Below are positions 33,774 to 43,372 of a stretch of 64,000 nucleotides of DNA, piece after piece (within the stretch, counting starts at the first letter, position 1; each line of letters opens with the position of its first letter). This stretch comes from Caulobacter sp. (GTDB taxonomy: Bacteria; Pseudomonadota; Alphaproteobacteria; Caulobacterales; Caulobacteraceae). The notes under the pieces were generated by a model that did no database searches, was not told the origin of the DNA, and saw nothing but the letters and a program-made list of their open reading frames with translations. Where the stretch lies: assembly GCA_016125585.1 (NCBI GenBank), contig WGLL01000013.1, positions 1 through 64,000 of the forward strand, written 5' to 3'. The position numbers and the translations under genes are program-made.

Positions 33774-34682
33774 ATGGCGGCGACCAGACTGTTTTCGCAA
33801 TCAGACGCCAGAGGCTGGATTCCCTGGGGTCTGCTTGCCCCGGTCATCGGTCTGATCTTTGTCGCCGCGCCAGTGCTGGCGACAGACGGCCTGTTTGCGG
33901 ACCTGGGTTTTGTCGACGCGCGGGGCGCCCCCATCGGCCTGCGGGGATTGCTGGTCTTCCTGCTGATCCCGTTTTTCCTGACGTCGCTGATCGTCCTGGC
34001 CTGGACCCGTCTGGTCGAGCGGCGCTCCCTGGCCAGCATCGGTCTGGGCCTGCCGGGCGCGCGGAAGAGCTTTGTGCGGGGTCTGGTGCTGGGTTTGGCG
34101 ACCATTCTGTCAGTGATCGTCGCCATCTTGCTGTTCGGCGGATTCAAGACCGGCGCCATCGCGCCGGCGCTGTATACGCCGGCGAGCCTGCCGGCGGTCC
34201 TCGCCCTGCTGGCCTGCTTCATCGTCCAGGCCAGTTCTGAGGAGTTGCTGTTCCGGGGGTGGTTGATGTCGGCGATCGCCCGAAGGATCAACCTGCCGGT
34301 CGCGGTCCTGCTGACCTCGGCCCTCTTCACGCTGCTGCATTTCAGCCGTGGGCAGTTCTGGCTGGTGACCCTGGGGTCCTTTATGTTTTCGCTCTTCGCC
34401 TGCTGCTGGGCGATCAAGGCCAACAATATCTGGGGCGTGATGGGGTGGCACTCGGGCTGGAACTGGTCGCTGGCCGTCGGTTTCGAACTGCCTGTGACGG
34501 GCATCGACGCCCATGTTCCCGCGCTTCTGCTCAAGCTCGTTCCGCAGGGTTCAGACCTGCTCACCGGCGGGGCGGAGGGGCCGGAGGGGAGCTATCTCTG
34601 CGTACTGCTGCTGGCGGTCTGGTCCGCTGTGCTGACCTTCAGGATCATGCGGCTTCGACCAGCCATTGCGCCGACTGCATGA
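33774..34682 (+). CDS. CPBP family intramembrane glutamic endopeptidase
   Basis: 302 residues, about eight membrane helices. The catalytic motif EELLFRG (Glu156-Glu157 ... Arg161) is followed by LLHFSRGQ and a third motif WHSGWNW, as in Rce1-like CPBP proteases. Relatives act in prenyl-protein processing, bacteriocin immunity or cleavage of membrane regulators; the target here is unknown. The ATG at 33774 is chosen because GGAGGG sits seven bases before it; the in-frame ATG at 33744 lacks this. Confidence 0.88.
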   Translation: MAATRLFSQSDARGWIPWGLLAPVIGLIFVAAPVLATDGLFADLGFVDARGAPIGLRGLLVFLLIPFFLTSLIVLAWTRLVERRSLASIGLGLPGARKSFVRGLVLGLATILSVIVAILLFGGFKTGAIAPALYTPASLPAVLALLACFIVQASSEELLFRGWLMSAIARRINLPVAVLLTSALFTLLHFSRGQFWLVTLGSFMFSLFACCWAIKANNIWGVMGWHSGWNWSLAVGFELPVTGIDAHVPALLLKLVPQGSDLLTGGAEGPEGSYLCVLLLAVWSAVLTFRIMRLRPAIAPTA

Positions 34683-34866
34683 TGACGCAATTGGACCTGC
34701 GGGAAGACGCTGAACACGGACGATTTCGAGGCCGCCCGGGCCTCGATGTCAGGCGTCCCAAAGGTAAAGCGACCGTCCGATAGCGCTTGCCATCCGATGG
34801 GGATGCGCCAGATTGAACCGGATCGCGCCGTTTGCAGGCGTCGGTTGCGTATCCTTGGGGGACTTC

Positions 34867-35433
34867 ATGAAAATCGCCTACCTCAGCGGCGGCGTCGTTG
34901 CGCTCGCCTTGCTGGCCGGCTCCTCGCCCGCCGCCAGCCAGGCCTGGATCGGCACGATGGTCGGCAACATTTCCGCCGCGCAGCAGGAGTCCGAATGCCA
35001 GCATCGCCCCTTTCCTCCGCCGGGCGAGGCCGCCAAGGCCACCGGCGCTATCAACGGCCTGATGACCCGGCTGCGCCAACCGCCCGCCGAAGGTGACGCC
35101 AAGGCCATCGACAAACTGTTCTCCAGCAAGACCAAGGGCTTCAAGCTGGCCTCGACGGAGGCCTATCTCAGCCAGGAAGATTTCCGCGCCCTGATCAGCG
35201 CCAACCCGTCAGGCGACTGGGCGCAGCTGGTCATCGCCGCCGACCTCGGCACCGCGCGCGGCGTCTGGCGCACCGCGCCCCTGATCGAGGGGGAGGCCCC
35301 GACCGGCATCGAGATCGGCATCGACCTGGTCCGCAGCTGGGGCAGCTGGAAAATTCTTCACGCCCAGGCCTATCCGGCCGAGGCGCCGAGGGTCGAACCC
35401 TACTGCCACAGCAGCAACACCGGCAGCTTCTGA
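34867..35433 (+). CDS. Exported protein, tandem paralogue 1
   Basis: 188 residues from the ATG at 34867, which opens a signal peptide ending near PAASQA. Mature motifs shared with the next gene include ECQ near the N-terminus, KGFKLASTEAYL, LVIAAD, ARGVWR, EIGIDLV, WKILHAQAYP and APRVEPYCH, then SNTGSF at the end. Two conserved cysteines may form a disulfide. The stop is 3 bp before the next start, so the pair is an operon. No known family recognised; probably periplasmic. Confidence 0.72.
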   Translation: MKIAYLSGGVVALALLAGSSPAASQAWIGTMVGNISAAQQESECQHRPFPPPGEAAKATGAINGLMTRLRQPPAEGDAKAIDKLFSSKTKGFKLASTEAYLSQEDFRALISANPSGDWAQLVIAADLGTARGVWRTAPLIEGEAPTGIEIGIDLVRSWGSWKILHAQAYPAEAPRVEPYCHSSNTGSF

Positions 35434-35436
35434 GCC

Positions 35437-36018
35437 ATGACCCGTCTCAAACCCGCCCTCGCCGGCGGAGCGCTCGTCGCGCTCGCGCTGGTCGCCGCCT
35501 CCACGCCCGCCGCCGGGCAGGTCGAGATCGGCCTGATGCTCAGCAACATCCAGTCCGAACGCCGTGAGCGGGAATGCCAGACCCGCCCCGTCCCGAACGA
35601 GAGCGCGCGGATCATTGTCGCCAACGCCGTCAATGGGGTGATGGCCCGGCTGCAGCAGCCGACGGACAAGGACGACGCCAAGGCGGTCGGCAATCTATTT
35701 CTGAAGAAAGACAAAGGCTTCAAACTGGCCTCCACCGAGGCCTACCTGGACGTGGACGGGTTCCGCGCCCTGCTCGGCCCCGCCGGGTCGGGAGAGTGGG
35801 CCTATCTGGTCATCGCCGCCGACGCGGAAAGCGCGCGCGGCGTCTGGCGGGCCACGCCGGCCGCAGCGTCGGACGGCGAGACAGCGCCGGCCCTCGAGAT
35901 CGGCATCGACTTTGTCCACGATCGCAGGGGCTGGAAAATCCTCCACGCCCAGGCCTATCCGGGCGAGGCCCCGCGGGTCGAGCCCTACTGCCACCTGTCC
36001 AACACCGGCAGCTTCTGA
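35437..36018 (+). CDS. Exported protein, tandem paralogue 2
   Basis: 193 residues, a duplicate of the preceding gene product with the same signal peptide type (cleavage after PAAGQ or nearby) and the same motifs KGFKLASTEAYL, LVIAADAESARGVWR, WKILHAQAYP, PRVEPYCHLSNTGSF. The C-terminal half is much more conserved than the N-terminal half, suggesting that the functional core is there. Function unknown. Confidence 0.72.
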   Translation: MTRLKPALAGGALVALALVAASTPAAGQVEIGLMLSNIQSERRERECQTRPVPNESARIIVANAVNGVMARLQQPTDKDDAKAVGNLFLKKDKGFKLASTEAYLDVDGFRALLGPAGSGEWAYLVIAADAESARGVWRATPAAASDGETAPALEIGIDFVHDRRGWKILHAQAYPGEAPRVEPYCHLSNTGSF

Positions 36019-36276
36019 ACCCGTGCCTCCCCGGCAACAGGTTACGGCAAGCGACCAGACGCCCCTTGCCAACCGGCGTTCTCCGTGAGAAACGCCGCGC
36101 CCTCAATCTGGAGACCACCCGCCGCATGAAAACGCGCGCCCACATATTCAGCCGAGGCCTTCCAGGCCAACGGCTGCGCGCGCGTCCTGGCGGGGCCATG
36201 ACGCGAGCGTTCCCGCACAGCTAACCGGCGGCGCTCTTCCAGGCGTCGTCATCGACGACGTTTGGAGCATTTGGTC

Positions 36277-37290
36277 ATGTACGTCTGGACGGGCCCCTGG
36301 GCCCGCGCCCGAGAGCCCACCCCGCTGTTGCGGAAGCTGGCCGGCGACTTCGCCGACCAGATCGCCGATCTGTGGCCCGCGCCGCACGGCCCGTTCCTGC
36401 TGGCCGAGGCCTCGCGCCGCCACCTAGTCTGCGTGGGCCTGTCGCTCGACGGTCCGGCGCCGGCGAGACTGGTCGAGATGCTGGATGGCCCGCTGAAGGC
36501 GGCGATCCGCGCGGTCCTGCCGGCCGCGCCGGAAGGCCTGGCCCGCGCCCTCGGGCGGCTGGGCGAGGAGGCCTGGGCGGCGGCCGACTACCGGCTGCTG
36601 CTGGACCTGCTGGCCGATCCGGACCGGCGCAAGCTGCTGCGTCACGCGGAAGCCATCACCCCGGCGGACGTGCGGGGGCTGGCGGCCATTCCGGTGGCCG
36701 TGCTGCGGGCCGGCGGCGCCTGGCTGAACCTTGACCGGGGGCAGGCCGAGCTGCTGGCCGAGGCCCATGCGGTGATCGTCCGGCGGGACGGTCCGGCGGC
36801 GGCCGACCGGGCGGCGGAGCGCTGGGGCCGGACGGGCAACCTCAAGGCCCTGTTCGAACGGGTCGCCGACGACGTGGTCGCCGACCTGCCGGTGCAGCCC
36901 TTCGCGGGCGGTCCGACCCTGCGTCCGCTGGCCAGCAAGGCGGCCATGCGCGAGGCGGCCGGGCGGTTCCGCAACTGCCTGGCCAGCGACCGCATCGCCT
37001 GGGCCGCCGGCGGCGACTACGCCTATCTGGAATGGACGGGCGGCAGCGGCGCCGTGGTCGAACTGACCCGCGACGCCGTCTATGGCTGGCGGCTGAACGA
37101 GGCCCGGGGGCGCAACAACGACGCCGTCCCCAAGGTCGACCGTCCGGCTCTGGCCGCCGCCCTTCAGGCCATGGGCGCGCACGTCGGCCGGGCGCAGTGG
37201 GAACTGGTCAACGCCCTCGGCGCCGCCGCCCGGCCGGGTTTCCGGTACGAGCCGGCCGACGTCCTGGCCGACGATCTGTTCGGCTACTGA
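36277..37290 (+). CDS. PcfJ-like domain protein
   Basis: 337 residues from the ATG at 36277 with GGAG nine bases upstream; a TTG at 36262 would add five residues. No signal or membrane helix. The C-terminal region has LRPLASKAAMREAAGRFRNCL, then AYLEWTGGSGAVVELTRD and LNEARGRNNDAVP. This resembles the PcfJ-like pattern: a residue run ending in nC, a strand, then an N-rich loop. PcfJ itself is a plasmid transfer gene of unknown function; chromosomal relatives are common and unexplained. Not part of an obvious operon, and followed by a strong terminator. Confidence 0.55.
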   Translation: MYVWTGPWARAREPTPLLRKLAGDFADQIADLWPAPHGPFLLAEASRRHLVCVGLSLDGPAPARLVEMLDGPLKAAIRAVLPAAPEGLARALGRLGEEAWAAADYRLLLDLLADPDRRKLLRHAEAITPADVRGLAAIPVAVLRAGGAWLNLDRGQAELLAEAHAVIVRRDGPAAADRAAERWGRTGNLKALFERVADDVVADLPVQPFAGGPTLRPLASKAAMREAAGRFRNCLASDRIAWAAGGDYAYLEWTGGSGAVVELTRDAVYGWRLNEARGRNNDAVPKVDRPALAAALQAMGAHVGRAQWELVNALGAAARPGFRYEPADVLADDLFGY

Positions 37291-37291
37291 A

Positions 37292-37340
37292 CGGGCCCGG
37301 CGTTCCACCGCGAACGCCGGGCCCGCTCTTCTCTCTGCTT
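37292..37340 (+). terminator. Rho-independent terminator
   Basis: Perfect 14-bp arms at 37292-37305 and 37312-37325 with a 6-base loop, followed by a pyrimidine-rich CTCTTCTCTCTGCTT, starting 2 bp after the PcfJ-like stop codon. Confidence 0.8.
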
Positions 37341-37392
37341 GACTGTCACGGCTGACAGGTCACCCTTCCGCCAACCCTGGGGAGGGAGCGAC

Positions 37393-38649
37393 ATGACCGG
37401 CAATGATCGGCATATTTCCATAGACGCGGTGCGCGGCGTGGCCGTGCTGGGCATCCTGTTGATGAACATCGTCGGCATGGGCCTGCCGACCTTCGCCTAC
37501 ATCACCCCGACCTATTACGGCGGTCACGAGGGCGCCAATCTCTGGGTCTGGGCCGTGAACTATGTCGTCGCTGACGGCAAGATGCGCGGGCTGTTCACCA
37601 TGCTGTTCGGGGCCAGCATGATGCTGATCGCCGACCGGGCCGAGGGCAGGATTCCCGGTCCGGCCTCGATCCACTACCGGCGGGTCTTCTGGCTCTTCGT
37701 GTTCGGCATGATCCACGCCTATTTCCTGTTCTTCGGCGACATCCTGGTCACCTACGCCCTGGCCGGCGCCCTGGTCTTCCTGGTCCGCCGCTGGTCGCCG
37801 CGGCTGCTGATCCTCATCGGCGCTGTCGGCCTGGCCCTGATGGCCGCAAAGGGCCTGTATGACGGCGCCCATCTGGCCCAGCTTCGCGAGGCGGCCCAGG
37901 CGCCGGACGCCAGCGAGGCGATCCGCAAGGCCTGGAGCGAGGAGGGCTTCCTGCTCAATCCGCCGGCCAGTTTCGGCGAGGGAGAACTGCGCGCCTACCG
38001 AGGCGGATTCCTCGACGCCCTCAAGGCCCGGGCCTTCGTGGCCGCGCTGATGCAGACGGTGTTCCTGATCAACAGCAGCCTGCCGGAGGCCATCGCCCAG
38101 ATGATGATCGGCGTCGGGCTTTACCGCCTGGGCTTCTTCACCCTCGGCTGGTCCAGCCGCGCCTATGCCGCGGTGGCGGCGCTGGGCTGGGGGGTCGGCA
38201 TGCCGGTCACGGCCTGGCTGGCCTGGCGCATTGTCCAGAGCGGCGTCGAGCCGCTGGTGCTGCATGATCTGGGCTACTGGGGCGGGCTGCCTCGGCCCTT
38301 CATCGCCCTGGCCCACGCCAGCGGCATCCTGCTGCTGGTCCGGTCGGGCGCGGTCGGCTGGCTGGTCAACCGGCTGGCGGCGGCGGGACGGATGGCGCTG
38401 AGCAACTATCTGGGCACGTCAATCCTCACCAGCCTCGTCTTCTGCGGCTATGGCCTGGGCCTCTACGGCCGGCTGCAGCGCTTCGAGCTCTACTATGTGG
38501 TGGCCGCGATCTGGCTGCTGATCCTGCTCTGGAGCCGGCCGTGGATGCAGCGGTTCCACTACGGACCGTTCGAATGGCTGTGGCGGTCGCTGGTCCGCTG
38601 GAAGCCGCAGCCCTTCCTCAAGCGGGCGGCGACACAACCGCCGGCCTAG
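37393..38649 (+). CDS. DUF418 family membrane protein
   Basis: 418 residues, around ten membrane helices. The N-terminus RHISIDAVRGVAVLGILLMNIVGMGLP carries the D-x-x-R-G motif of YeiB-type proteins; the DUF418 part ends with GRMALSNYLGTSILTSLVFCGYGLGLYG and RFHYGPFEWLWRSLV. These proteins are thought to be membrane acyl transferases or transporters, but I know of no proven activity. GGAGGGAG lies just before the ATG. Its stop codon merges into a dispersed repeat. Confidence 0.85.
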   Translation: MTGNDRHISIDAVRGVAVLGILLMNIVGMGLPTFAYITPTYYGGHEGANLWVWAVNYVVADGKMRGLFTMLFGASMMLIADRAEGRIPGPASIHYRRVFWLFVFGMIHAYFLFFGDILVTYALAGALVFLVRRWSPRLLILIGAVGLALMAAKGLYDGAHLAQLREAAQAPDASEAIRKAWSEEGFLLNPPASFGEGELRAYRGGFLDALKARAFVAALMQTVFLINSSLPEAIAQMMIGVGLYRLGFFTLGWSSRAYAAVAALGWGVGMPVTAWLAWRIVQSGVEPLVLHDLGYWGGLPRPFIALAHASGILLLVRSGAVGWLVNRLAAAGRMALSNYLGTSILTSLVFCGYGLGLYGRLQRFELYYVVAAIWLLILLWSRPWMQRFHYGPFEWLWRSLVRWKPQPFLKRAATQPPA

Positions 38650-38746
38650 AGCGCGTTCCGATTGGTGGGAACCGGTCATCGGATCAAACGCGCGACAACA
38701 GGAACTCTGGAGCAGGGCGATTTGAGTCCATCAAATCGAGCCCCGC
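38649..38746 (+). repeat. Dispersed intergenic repeat family 1, full-length copy D
   Basis: The most complete copy: GAGCGCGTTCCGATTGGTGG, AACCGGTCATCGG, ATCAAACGCGCGACAACA, AACTCTGGAGC, then the hairpin CGATTTGA-GTCCA-TCAAATCG. It resembles the alphaproteobacterial intergenic element type seen in Rhizobiales and Caulobacterales. It starts at the stop codon of the DUF418 gene. Confidence 0.7.
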
Positions 38747-38792
38747 GCCAGACGTCTGGCGCAACGGCGCGCGTCGCGATACCTAGCGGCTG

Positions 38793-40433
38793 ATGGGGAC
38801 CTCCAGACGCCTTCTGCTGAGCATCGCCGCGGCCCTGCTGGCGACGCCGGCGCTTGCCCAGTCGCCGGCCCCCGCCCCGGCCGCCCCCGCCGGCTCGGTG
38901 GATCGGGGCGCGGAGGTCGACCGCATCTTCGCCGGCTTCACCGGCCCGAACACGCCCGGCTGCGCGGTCTCGGCGGTCGGCGCCGGCGAGACGCTGGTCG
39001 AGCGGGCCTATGGCGTCGCCGATCTCGAACATTCCGCGCCGATCACCGCCGCCACCCCCTTCGAGGCCGGGTCGGTGTCCAAGCAGTTCACCGCCGCCGC
39101 CATCCTGTTGCTGGTGCAGGACGGCAAGCTGCGGTTGACCGACGACATCCGCAAATACCTGCCAGAACTGCCCGACTACGGTCGGCCTATCACCATCGAT
39201 CAGCTGCTCAACCACACCAGCGGCCTGCGCGACTGGGGCGAACTGGCCTGGTGGCAGGGCTGGCCCCGCACCACCCGCGCCTATACCCAGGCCGACATCC
39301 TCGACCTGATCGTCCGGCAGCGCGGCCTCAATTATCTGCCCGGCGCCGAGTACAGCTACACCAACAGCGGCTACAACCTGCTGACCGAGATCGTCCGCCG
39401 GGTCAGCGGCCAGAGCCTGGCCGACTTCACCGCCGCCCGGATTTTCAAGCCGCTGGGCATGAGCCGCACCGGCTGGCGCGTCGACTTCCGCGCCATCGTC
39501 CCCGGTCGCGCCATCGCCTATGAGCGCACGCCCGGCGGCTATCGCCAGCAGATGCCGTTCGAGGACGGCTATGGCAACGGCGGCCTGATCACCACAGTCG
39601 GCGACCTGCAGATCTGGGCCGAGGCGATGCAGTCCCAGAAACTGGGCGCCTTCCTCAGCACCCAGATCCAGCGCCGGGCCAGCCTGTCGGACGGAACCCG
39701 CCTGACCTATGCCCGGGGCCTGATGGTCCAGACCTGGGCCGGCGTCGACGAGATCTCCCACGCCGGCGCCACCGCCGGCTATCGCGCCTGGCTGGCCTGG
39801 TATCCGAAACAGAAGCTGTCGGTGGCGGTGCTGTGCAACGCCGACGACGCCGCCGCCCTGCCGATGGGCCGGGCCGTGGCGGCCCTGTTCCTGCCGCCGC
39901 CGGCGGCCGAGCCGCCGCCCGCACCGCTGTCGGACCTGGCCTCCCGGGCGGGTCTCTATGTCAATGAGAGCAGCGGCCGGCCGATGCTGCTGGTCGCCGA
40001 CGGGGCCGGGCTGCGGGTGGCCGGCGGCGCGCGGCTGGCCGGCCTGACCGCCGACACCGCAGCGAGCGGCCCAGACCGGCTGGTCTTCCAGGGCCGGGAC
40101 GCCTTCATGGACGAGACGCTGGAGGGCAACCGCTATCTGTTTCGCCGGACGCCCCTGTGGATGCCGGGCCACGCCGCCCTGACCTCCTTCCTCGGCCGCT
40201 ACTATAGCGAGGAGATCGGCGTCACCTGGCGGGTCGAGCGCGACGCCGCCGGCCTGCTGCTGCGGCTGGAGGACCGGCCCCAGACCACCATCCGCATGAG
40301 CCCCATCTATCAGGACGCCTTCAACCTGAACGGCTTCCTGGCGCGCTTCCGCCGCGACGCGCAGGGGCGGATCGTCGCCATGAGCCTGGGCAGCAACCGG
40401 GTCCGCGACCTGCGGCTTAGGAAGATCGGCTAG
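38793..40433 (+). CDS. Exported serine hydrolase (class C beta-lactamase/DD-peptidase fold)
   Basis: 546 residues with a Sec signal peptide ([18 protein letters not shown]). Catalytic motifs: SVSK (Ser94, Lys97), YTN (Tyr189, Asn191) and a late HAG. The order matches beta-lactamase/transpeptidase-like family S12, and the extra C-terminal 170 residues form a separate domain of beta strands. It may act on peptidoglycan peptides or on ester/amide substrates; beta-lactamase activity is not implied. The stop interlocks with that of the convergent DAHP synthase gene (CTAG). Confidence 0.87.
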   Translation: MGTSRRLLLSIAAALLATPALAQSPAPAPAAPAGSVDRGAEVDRIFAGFTGPNTPGCAVSAVGAGETLVERAYGVADLEHSAPITAATPFEAGSVSKQFTAAAILLLVQDGKLRLTDDIRKYLPELPDYGRPITIDQLLNHTSGLRDWGELAWWQGWPRTTRAYTQADILDLIVRQRGLNYLPGAEYSYTNSGYNLLTEIVRRVSGQSLADFTAARIFKPLGMSRTGWRVDFRAIVPGRAIAYERTPGGYRQQMPFEDGYGNGGLITTVGDLQIWAEAMQSQKLGAFLSTQIQRRASLSDGTRLTYARGLMVQTWAGVDEISHAGATAGYRAWLAWYPKQKLSVAVLCNADDAAALPMGRAVAALFLPPPAAEPPPAPLSDLASRAGLYVNESSGRPMLLVADGAGLRVAGGARLAGLTADTAASGPDRLVFQGRDAFMDETLEGNRYLFRRTPLWMPGHAALTSFLGRYYSEEIGVTWRVERDAAGLLLRLEDRPQTTIRMSPIYQDAFNLNGFLARFRRDAQGRIVAMSLGSNRVRDLRLRKIG

Positions 40434-41806
40434 CTCGCCTCGCGCAGATCCTCGGTCCTGAGCGCCCGCAGCTTTTCCGCCACCAGGAAGGCCAGCTCCA
40501 GCGCCTGTTCGCCGTTGAGGCGCGGGTCGCAGTGGGTGTGGTAGCGGTCGCCGAGGTCGCCTTCGAGCACCGCCCGGGCGCCGCCGACGCATTCGGTGAC
40601 GTTCTGGCCGGTCATCTCCAGATGCACGCCGCCAGGATGCACGCCCTCGGCCCCGGCCACCTCGACGAAGCCCTTCACCTCGGCGAGGATGCGGTCGAAG
40701 GGGCGGGTCTTGTAGCCGTTGTTGGCCTTGCGGGTGTTGCCGTGCATCGGGTCGGTCGACCAGACGACGCTGCGGCCGGCCTTTTTCGTCGCGGCCATCA
40801 GGCGCGGCAGGCGGTCGGCGATCTTGTCGGCGCCGAAGCGGCCGATCAGGGTCAGGCGGCCGGGCTCGTTGGCCGGGTTGAGCACGTCGATCAGCCGCAG
40901 CAGGTCATCGGCTTCCATGGTCGGGCCGCACTTGAGGCCGATCGGGTTCTTCACCCCCTTGAGGAACTGCACATGGGCCCCGTCGAGCTGGCGGGTGCGC
41001 TCGCCGATCCACAGCATGTGGGCGCTGGTGTCGTACCAGTCGCCGCTGGTGCTATCGACCCGGGTCATGGCCTCCTCGAAGCCCAGCAGCAGCGCCTCAT
41101 GGCTAGTGAAGAACTCGACCCGGTGCATTTCCGGATGGGTGTCCGGCGTCACCCCGATGGCGGCCATGAAGGTCAGGCTCTCGCTGATCTTCTCTGCCAG
41201 TTCCTTGTAGCGGGCGCCCTGCGGGCTGTCGGCGACGAAGCCCAGGGTCCAGCGGTGGATGTTGTAGAGGTCGGCATAGCCGCCGCCGGCGAAGGCGCGC
41301 AGCAGGTTGAGGGTCGCCGACGACTGGGCGTAGGCCTTCAGCAGCCGCTCGGGATCCGGCGCCCGGCTGGCGGCCTCGAACTCCATGCCGTTGATGTTGT
41401 CGCCGCGGTAGGACGGCAGGGTCACCCCGTCGATGGTCTCGATCGGCTCGGAGCGCGGCTTGGCGAACTGGCCGGCGATGCGGCCCACCTTCACCACCGG
41501 CTTGCCGCCGGCGAAGGTCAGCACCACCGCCATCTGCAGGATCAGGCGGAAGGTGTCGCGGATGTTGTCGGCGTGGAACTCCTTGAAGCTCTCGGCGCAG
41601 TCGCCGCCCTGCAGCAGGAAGGCCTTGCCGTCGGCGACCTCGCCCAGCTTCTCCTTCAGCCGCCGCGCCTCGCCGGCAAACACCAGCGGCGGCATCCGGC
41701 GAAGCTCGTCCTCGACCCGCGTGACGGCGTCCGCGTCCGGATAGTCGGACGGGATGTGCTTGGCGGGGTGGGCTCTCCAGGAGTGCGGGGTCCAGCGGTC
41801 GGTCAT
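40430..41806 (-). CDS. Class II (plant-type) 3-deoxy-7-phosphoheptulonate synthase
   Basis: 458 residues. It joins phosphoenolpyruvate and erythrose 4-phosphate as the first step of the shikimate pathway. Class II marks: [46 protein letters not shown] and [18 protein letters not shown], with the metal-ligand Cys in GGDCAE. Length equals that of Caulobacterales and plant enzymes. It stands apart from other aromatic genes in the window. Confidence 0.93.
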   Translation of the reverse strand: MTDRWTPHSWRAHPAKHIPSDYPDADAVTRVEDELRRMPPLVFAGEARRLKEKLGEVADGKAFLLQGGDCAESFKEFHADNIRDTFRLILQMAVVLTFAGGKPVVKVGRIAGQFAKPRSEPIETIDGVTLPSYRGDNINGMEFEAASRAPDPERLLKAYAQSSATLNLLRAFAGGGYADLYNIHRWTLGFVADSPQGARYKELAEKISESLTFMAAIGVTPDTHPEMHRVEFFTSHEALLLGFEEAMTRVDSTSGDWYDTSAHMLWIGERTRQLDGAHVQFLKGVKNPIGLKCGPTMEADDLLRLIDVLNPANEPGRLTLIGRFGADKIADRLPRLMAATKKAGRSVVWSTDPMHGNTRKANNGYKTRPFDRILAEVKGFVEVAGAEGVHPGGVHLEMTGQNVTECVGGARAVLEGDLGDRYHTHCDPRLNGEQALELAFLVAEKLRALRTEDLREAS

Positions 41807-41935
41807 GGTTCAACTCGGGAATTGGGATCGCGGCTCATACAGGAAGCGAGCCAGGAAGGCAAAATGATGCGCCAGGTCGGGGAAGGATAGTGTTTGGGAG
41901 GCACAATCGACCTCCAATCGCCGTGGAGCGGGGCC

Positions 41936-43321
41936 TCAGGCGTTCCCGCCGAGGTTCTGCGGCACATACCTGTCCTTCATGGTCACCAGCTCCTCGGCCG
42001 CGGTCGGATGGACGGCGCAGGTGGAGTCCCACTGCTGCTTGGTGACGCCCATCTTCACGGCGATGGCCGCCATCTGGATGATCTCCGGCGAGTCCGGCCC
42101 CACCACATGCACCCCGACCACCTTCTGGTCCTTCGGATTGACCAGCAGCTTCATCAGGGTCTGTTCCTCGCCGTGGTAGAAGGTGACCTTCATCGGCCTG
42201 AACACCGACCGATAGACATCGACCTCGCCAAAGGCGTGGCGCGCCTCGTATTCGCTCATGCCGACCGTGCCGATGGGGGGCTGCGAGAACACCGCGGTGG
42301 CCACCATCTCATGGTCGTAGGTGGTCGGGTTGTCGCGGAACTGGGTCTCGGCGAAGGCGGCGCCCTCGCGGATCGCCACCGGCGTCAGGTTGATCCTGTC
42401 GGTCACATCGCCGACCGCGAAGATGTTCTCGACATTGGTCCGCGACCATTCATCGACCTTCACCGCACCCCGCTCGTTCAGCTCCACTCCGGCGGTCTCC
42501 AGGCCAAGGCCTTCGACATAGGGCTCGCGGCCGGTGGCGAACATCACCTGCTCAGTGGTCAGGGTGATGTCGTTGTTGAGGTGGCTGACCAGGCCGTCCG
42601 CCGTCTTCTCGATCCGGTCGTGTTCACAGCCGAGGACAATCTGGATGCCGCGCCGCTCCATCTCCCGCGCCAGATGCACGCGCACATCGTCATCAAAGCC
42701 GCGCAGGATGTTGGGGCCGCGATAGAGCAGCGTGGTCTTGACGCCGAGGCCGGCGAAGATGCCGGCGAACTCCACGGCGATATAGCCGCCGCCGACCACC
42801 AGGATCGATTTGGGCAGGCTTTCCAGATGGAAGGCCTCGTTGGAGGTGATGGCGTGTTCGATCCCCGGCACGTTCTGCGGCACCGTCGGACGGCCGCCGG
42901 TGGCGATCAGGATCTTGTCGGCGGTGACCGTCCTGTCCTTGCCGACCAACTCGACGGTGTGAGCGTCCTTCAGCACGGCCCGGGCATGGACCAGCTCGCA
43001 GCCGGCCTTGCCGAGATTGGCGACATAGATTCCCGACAGCCGGGCGATCTCGACGTCCTTGGCTTCCAGGAACGTCTTCCAGTCGAAGGTCGCCTCGGGA
43101 ATGGTCCAGCCGAAGCCCCGCGCCGTCTTCAGCTGGTTGGTGACCTCGCTGGCGTAGACCATGAACTTCTTGGGCACGCAGCCGCGGATCACGCAGGTGC
43201 CGCCGACCCGGTGCTCCTCGGCCACCGCCACCCTGGCGCCGCCCATGGCCGCCACCCGCGCCGCGCGAACCCCGCCGCTGCCGGCGCCGATGACAAACAG
43301 GTCGTAGTCGTAGTTGGCCAT
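41936..43321 (-). CDS. gor: Glutathione-disulfide reductase
   Basis: 461 residues. FAD site DLFVIGAGSGGVRAAR, redox pair GGTCVIRGCVPKK (Cys43, Cys48), NAD(P) motif VVGGGYIAVEFAGIFAGLG, ATGREPYVEG and the C-terminal HPTAAEELVTMKD with the catalytic His of the partner subunit. It keeps the glutathione pool reduced with NADPH. It is 51 bp downstream of rpiA on the same strand, so the pair may be co-transcribed; rpiA belongs to the pentose phosphate pathway that makes NADPH. Confidence 0.92.
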   Translation of the reverse strand: MANYDYDLFVIGAGSGGVRAARVAAMGGARVAVAEEHRVGGTCVIRGCVPKKFMVYASEVTNQLKTARGFGWTIPEATFDWKTFLEAKDVEIARLSGIYVANLGKAGCELVHARAVLKDAHTVELVGKDRTVTADKILIATGGRPTVPQNVPGIEHAITSNEAFHLESLPKSILVVGGGYIAVEFAGIFAGLGVKTTLLYRGPNILRGFDDDVRVHLAREMERRGIQIVLGCEHDRIEKTADGLVSHLNNDITLTTEQVMFATGREPYVEGLGLETAGVELNERGAVKVDEWSRTNVENIFAVGDVTDRINLTPVAIREGAAFAETQFRDNPTTYDHEMVATAVFSQPPIGTVGMSEYEARHAFGEVDVYRSVFRPMKVTFYHGEEQTLMKLLVNPKDQKVVGVHVVGPDSPEIIQMAAIAVKMGVTKQQWDSTCAVHPTAAEELVTMKDRYVPQNLGGNA

Positions 43322-43372
43322 CAGGGGCTCCGTTCGCGGTCAGTCGGTTGTCAGGCCTGGGTATGTAGGGCG

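Noticed and set aside
36126..36224. Short plus-strand frame of about 32 codons after the tandem exported-protein pair
   Set aside because: Poor Shine-Dalgarno spacing, Arg/Pro-rich composition expected from GC-rich non-coding DNA, and no recognisable signal or motif.
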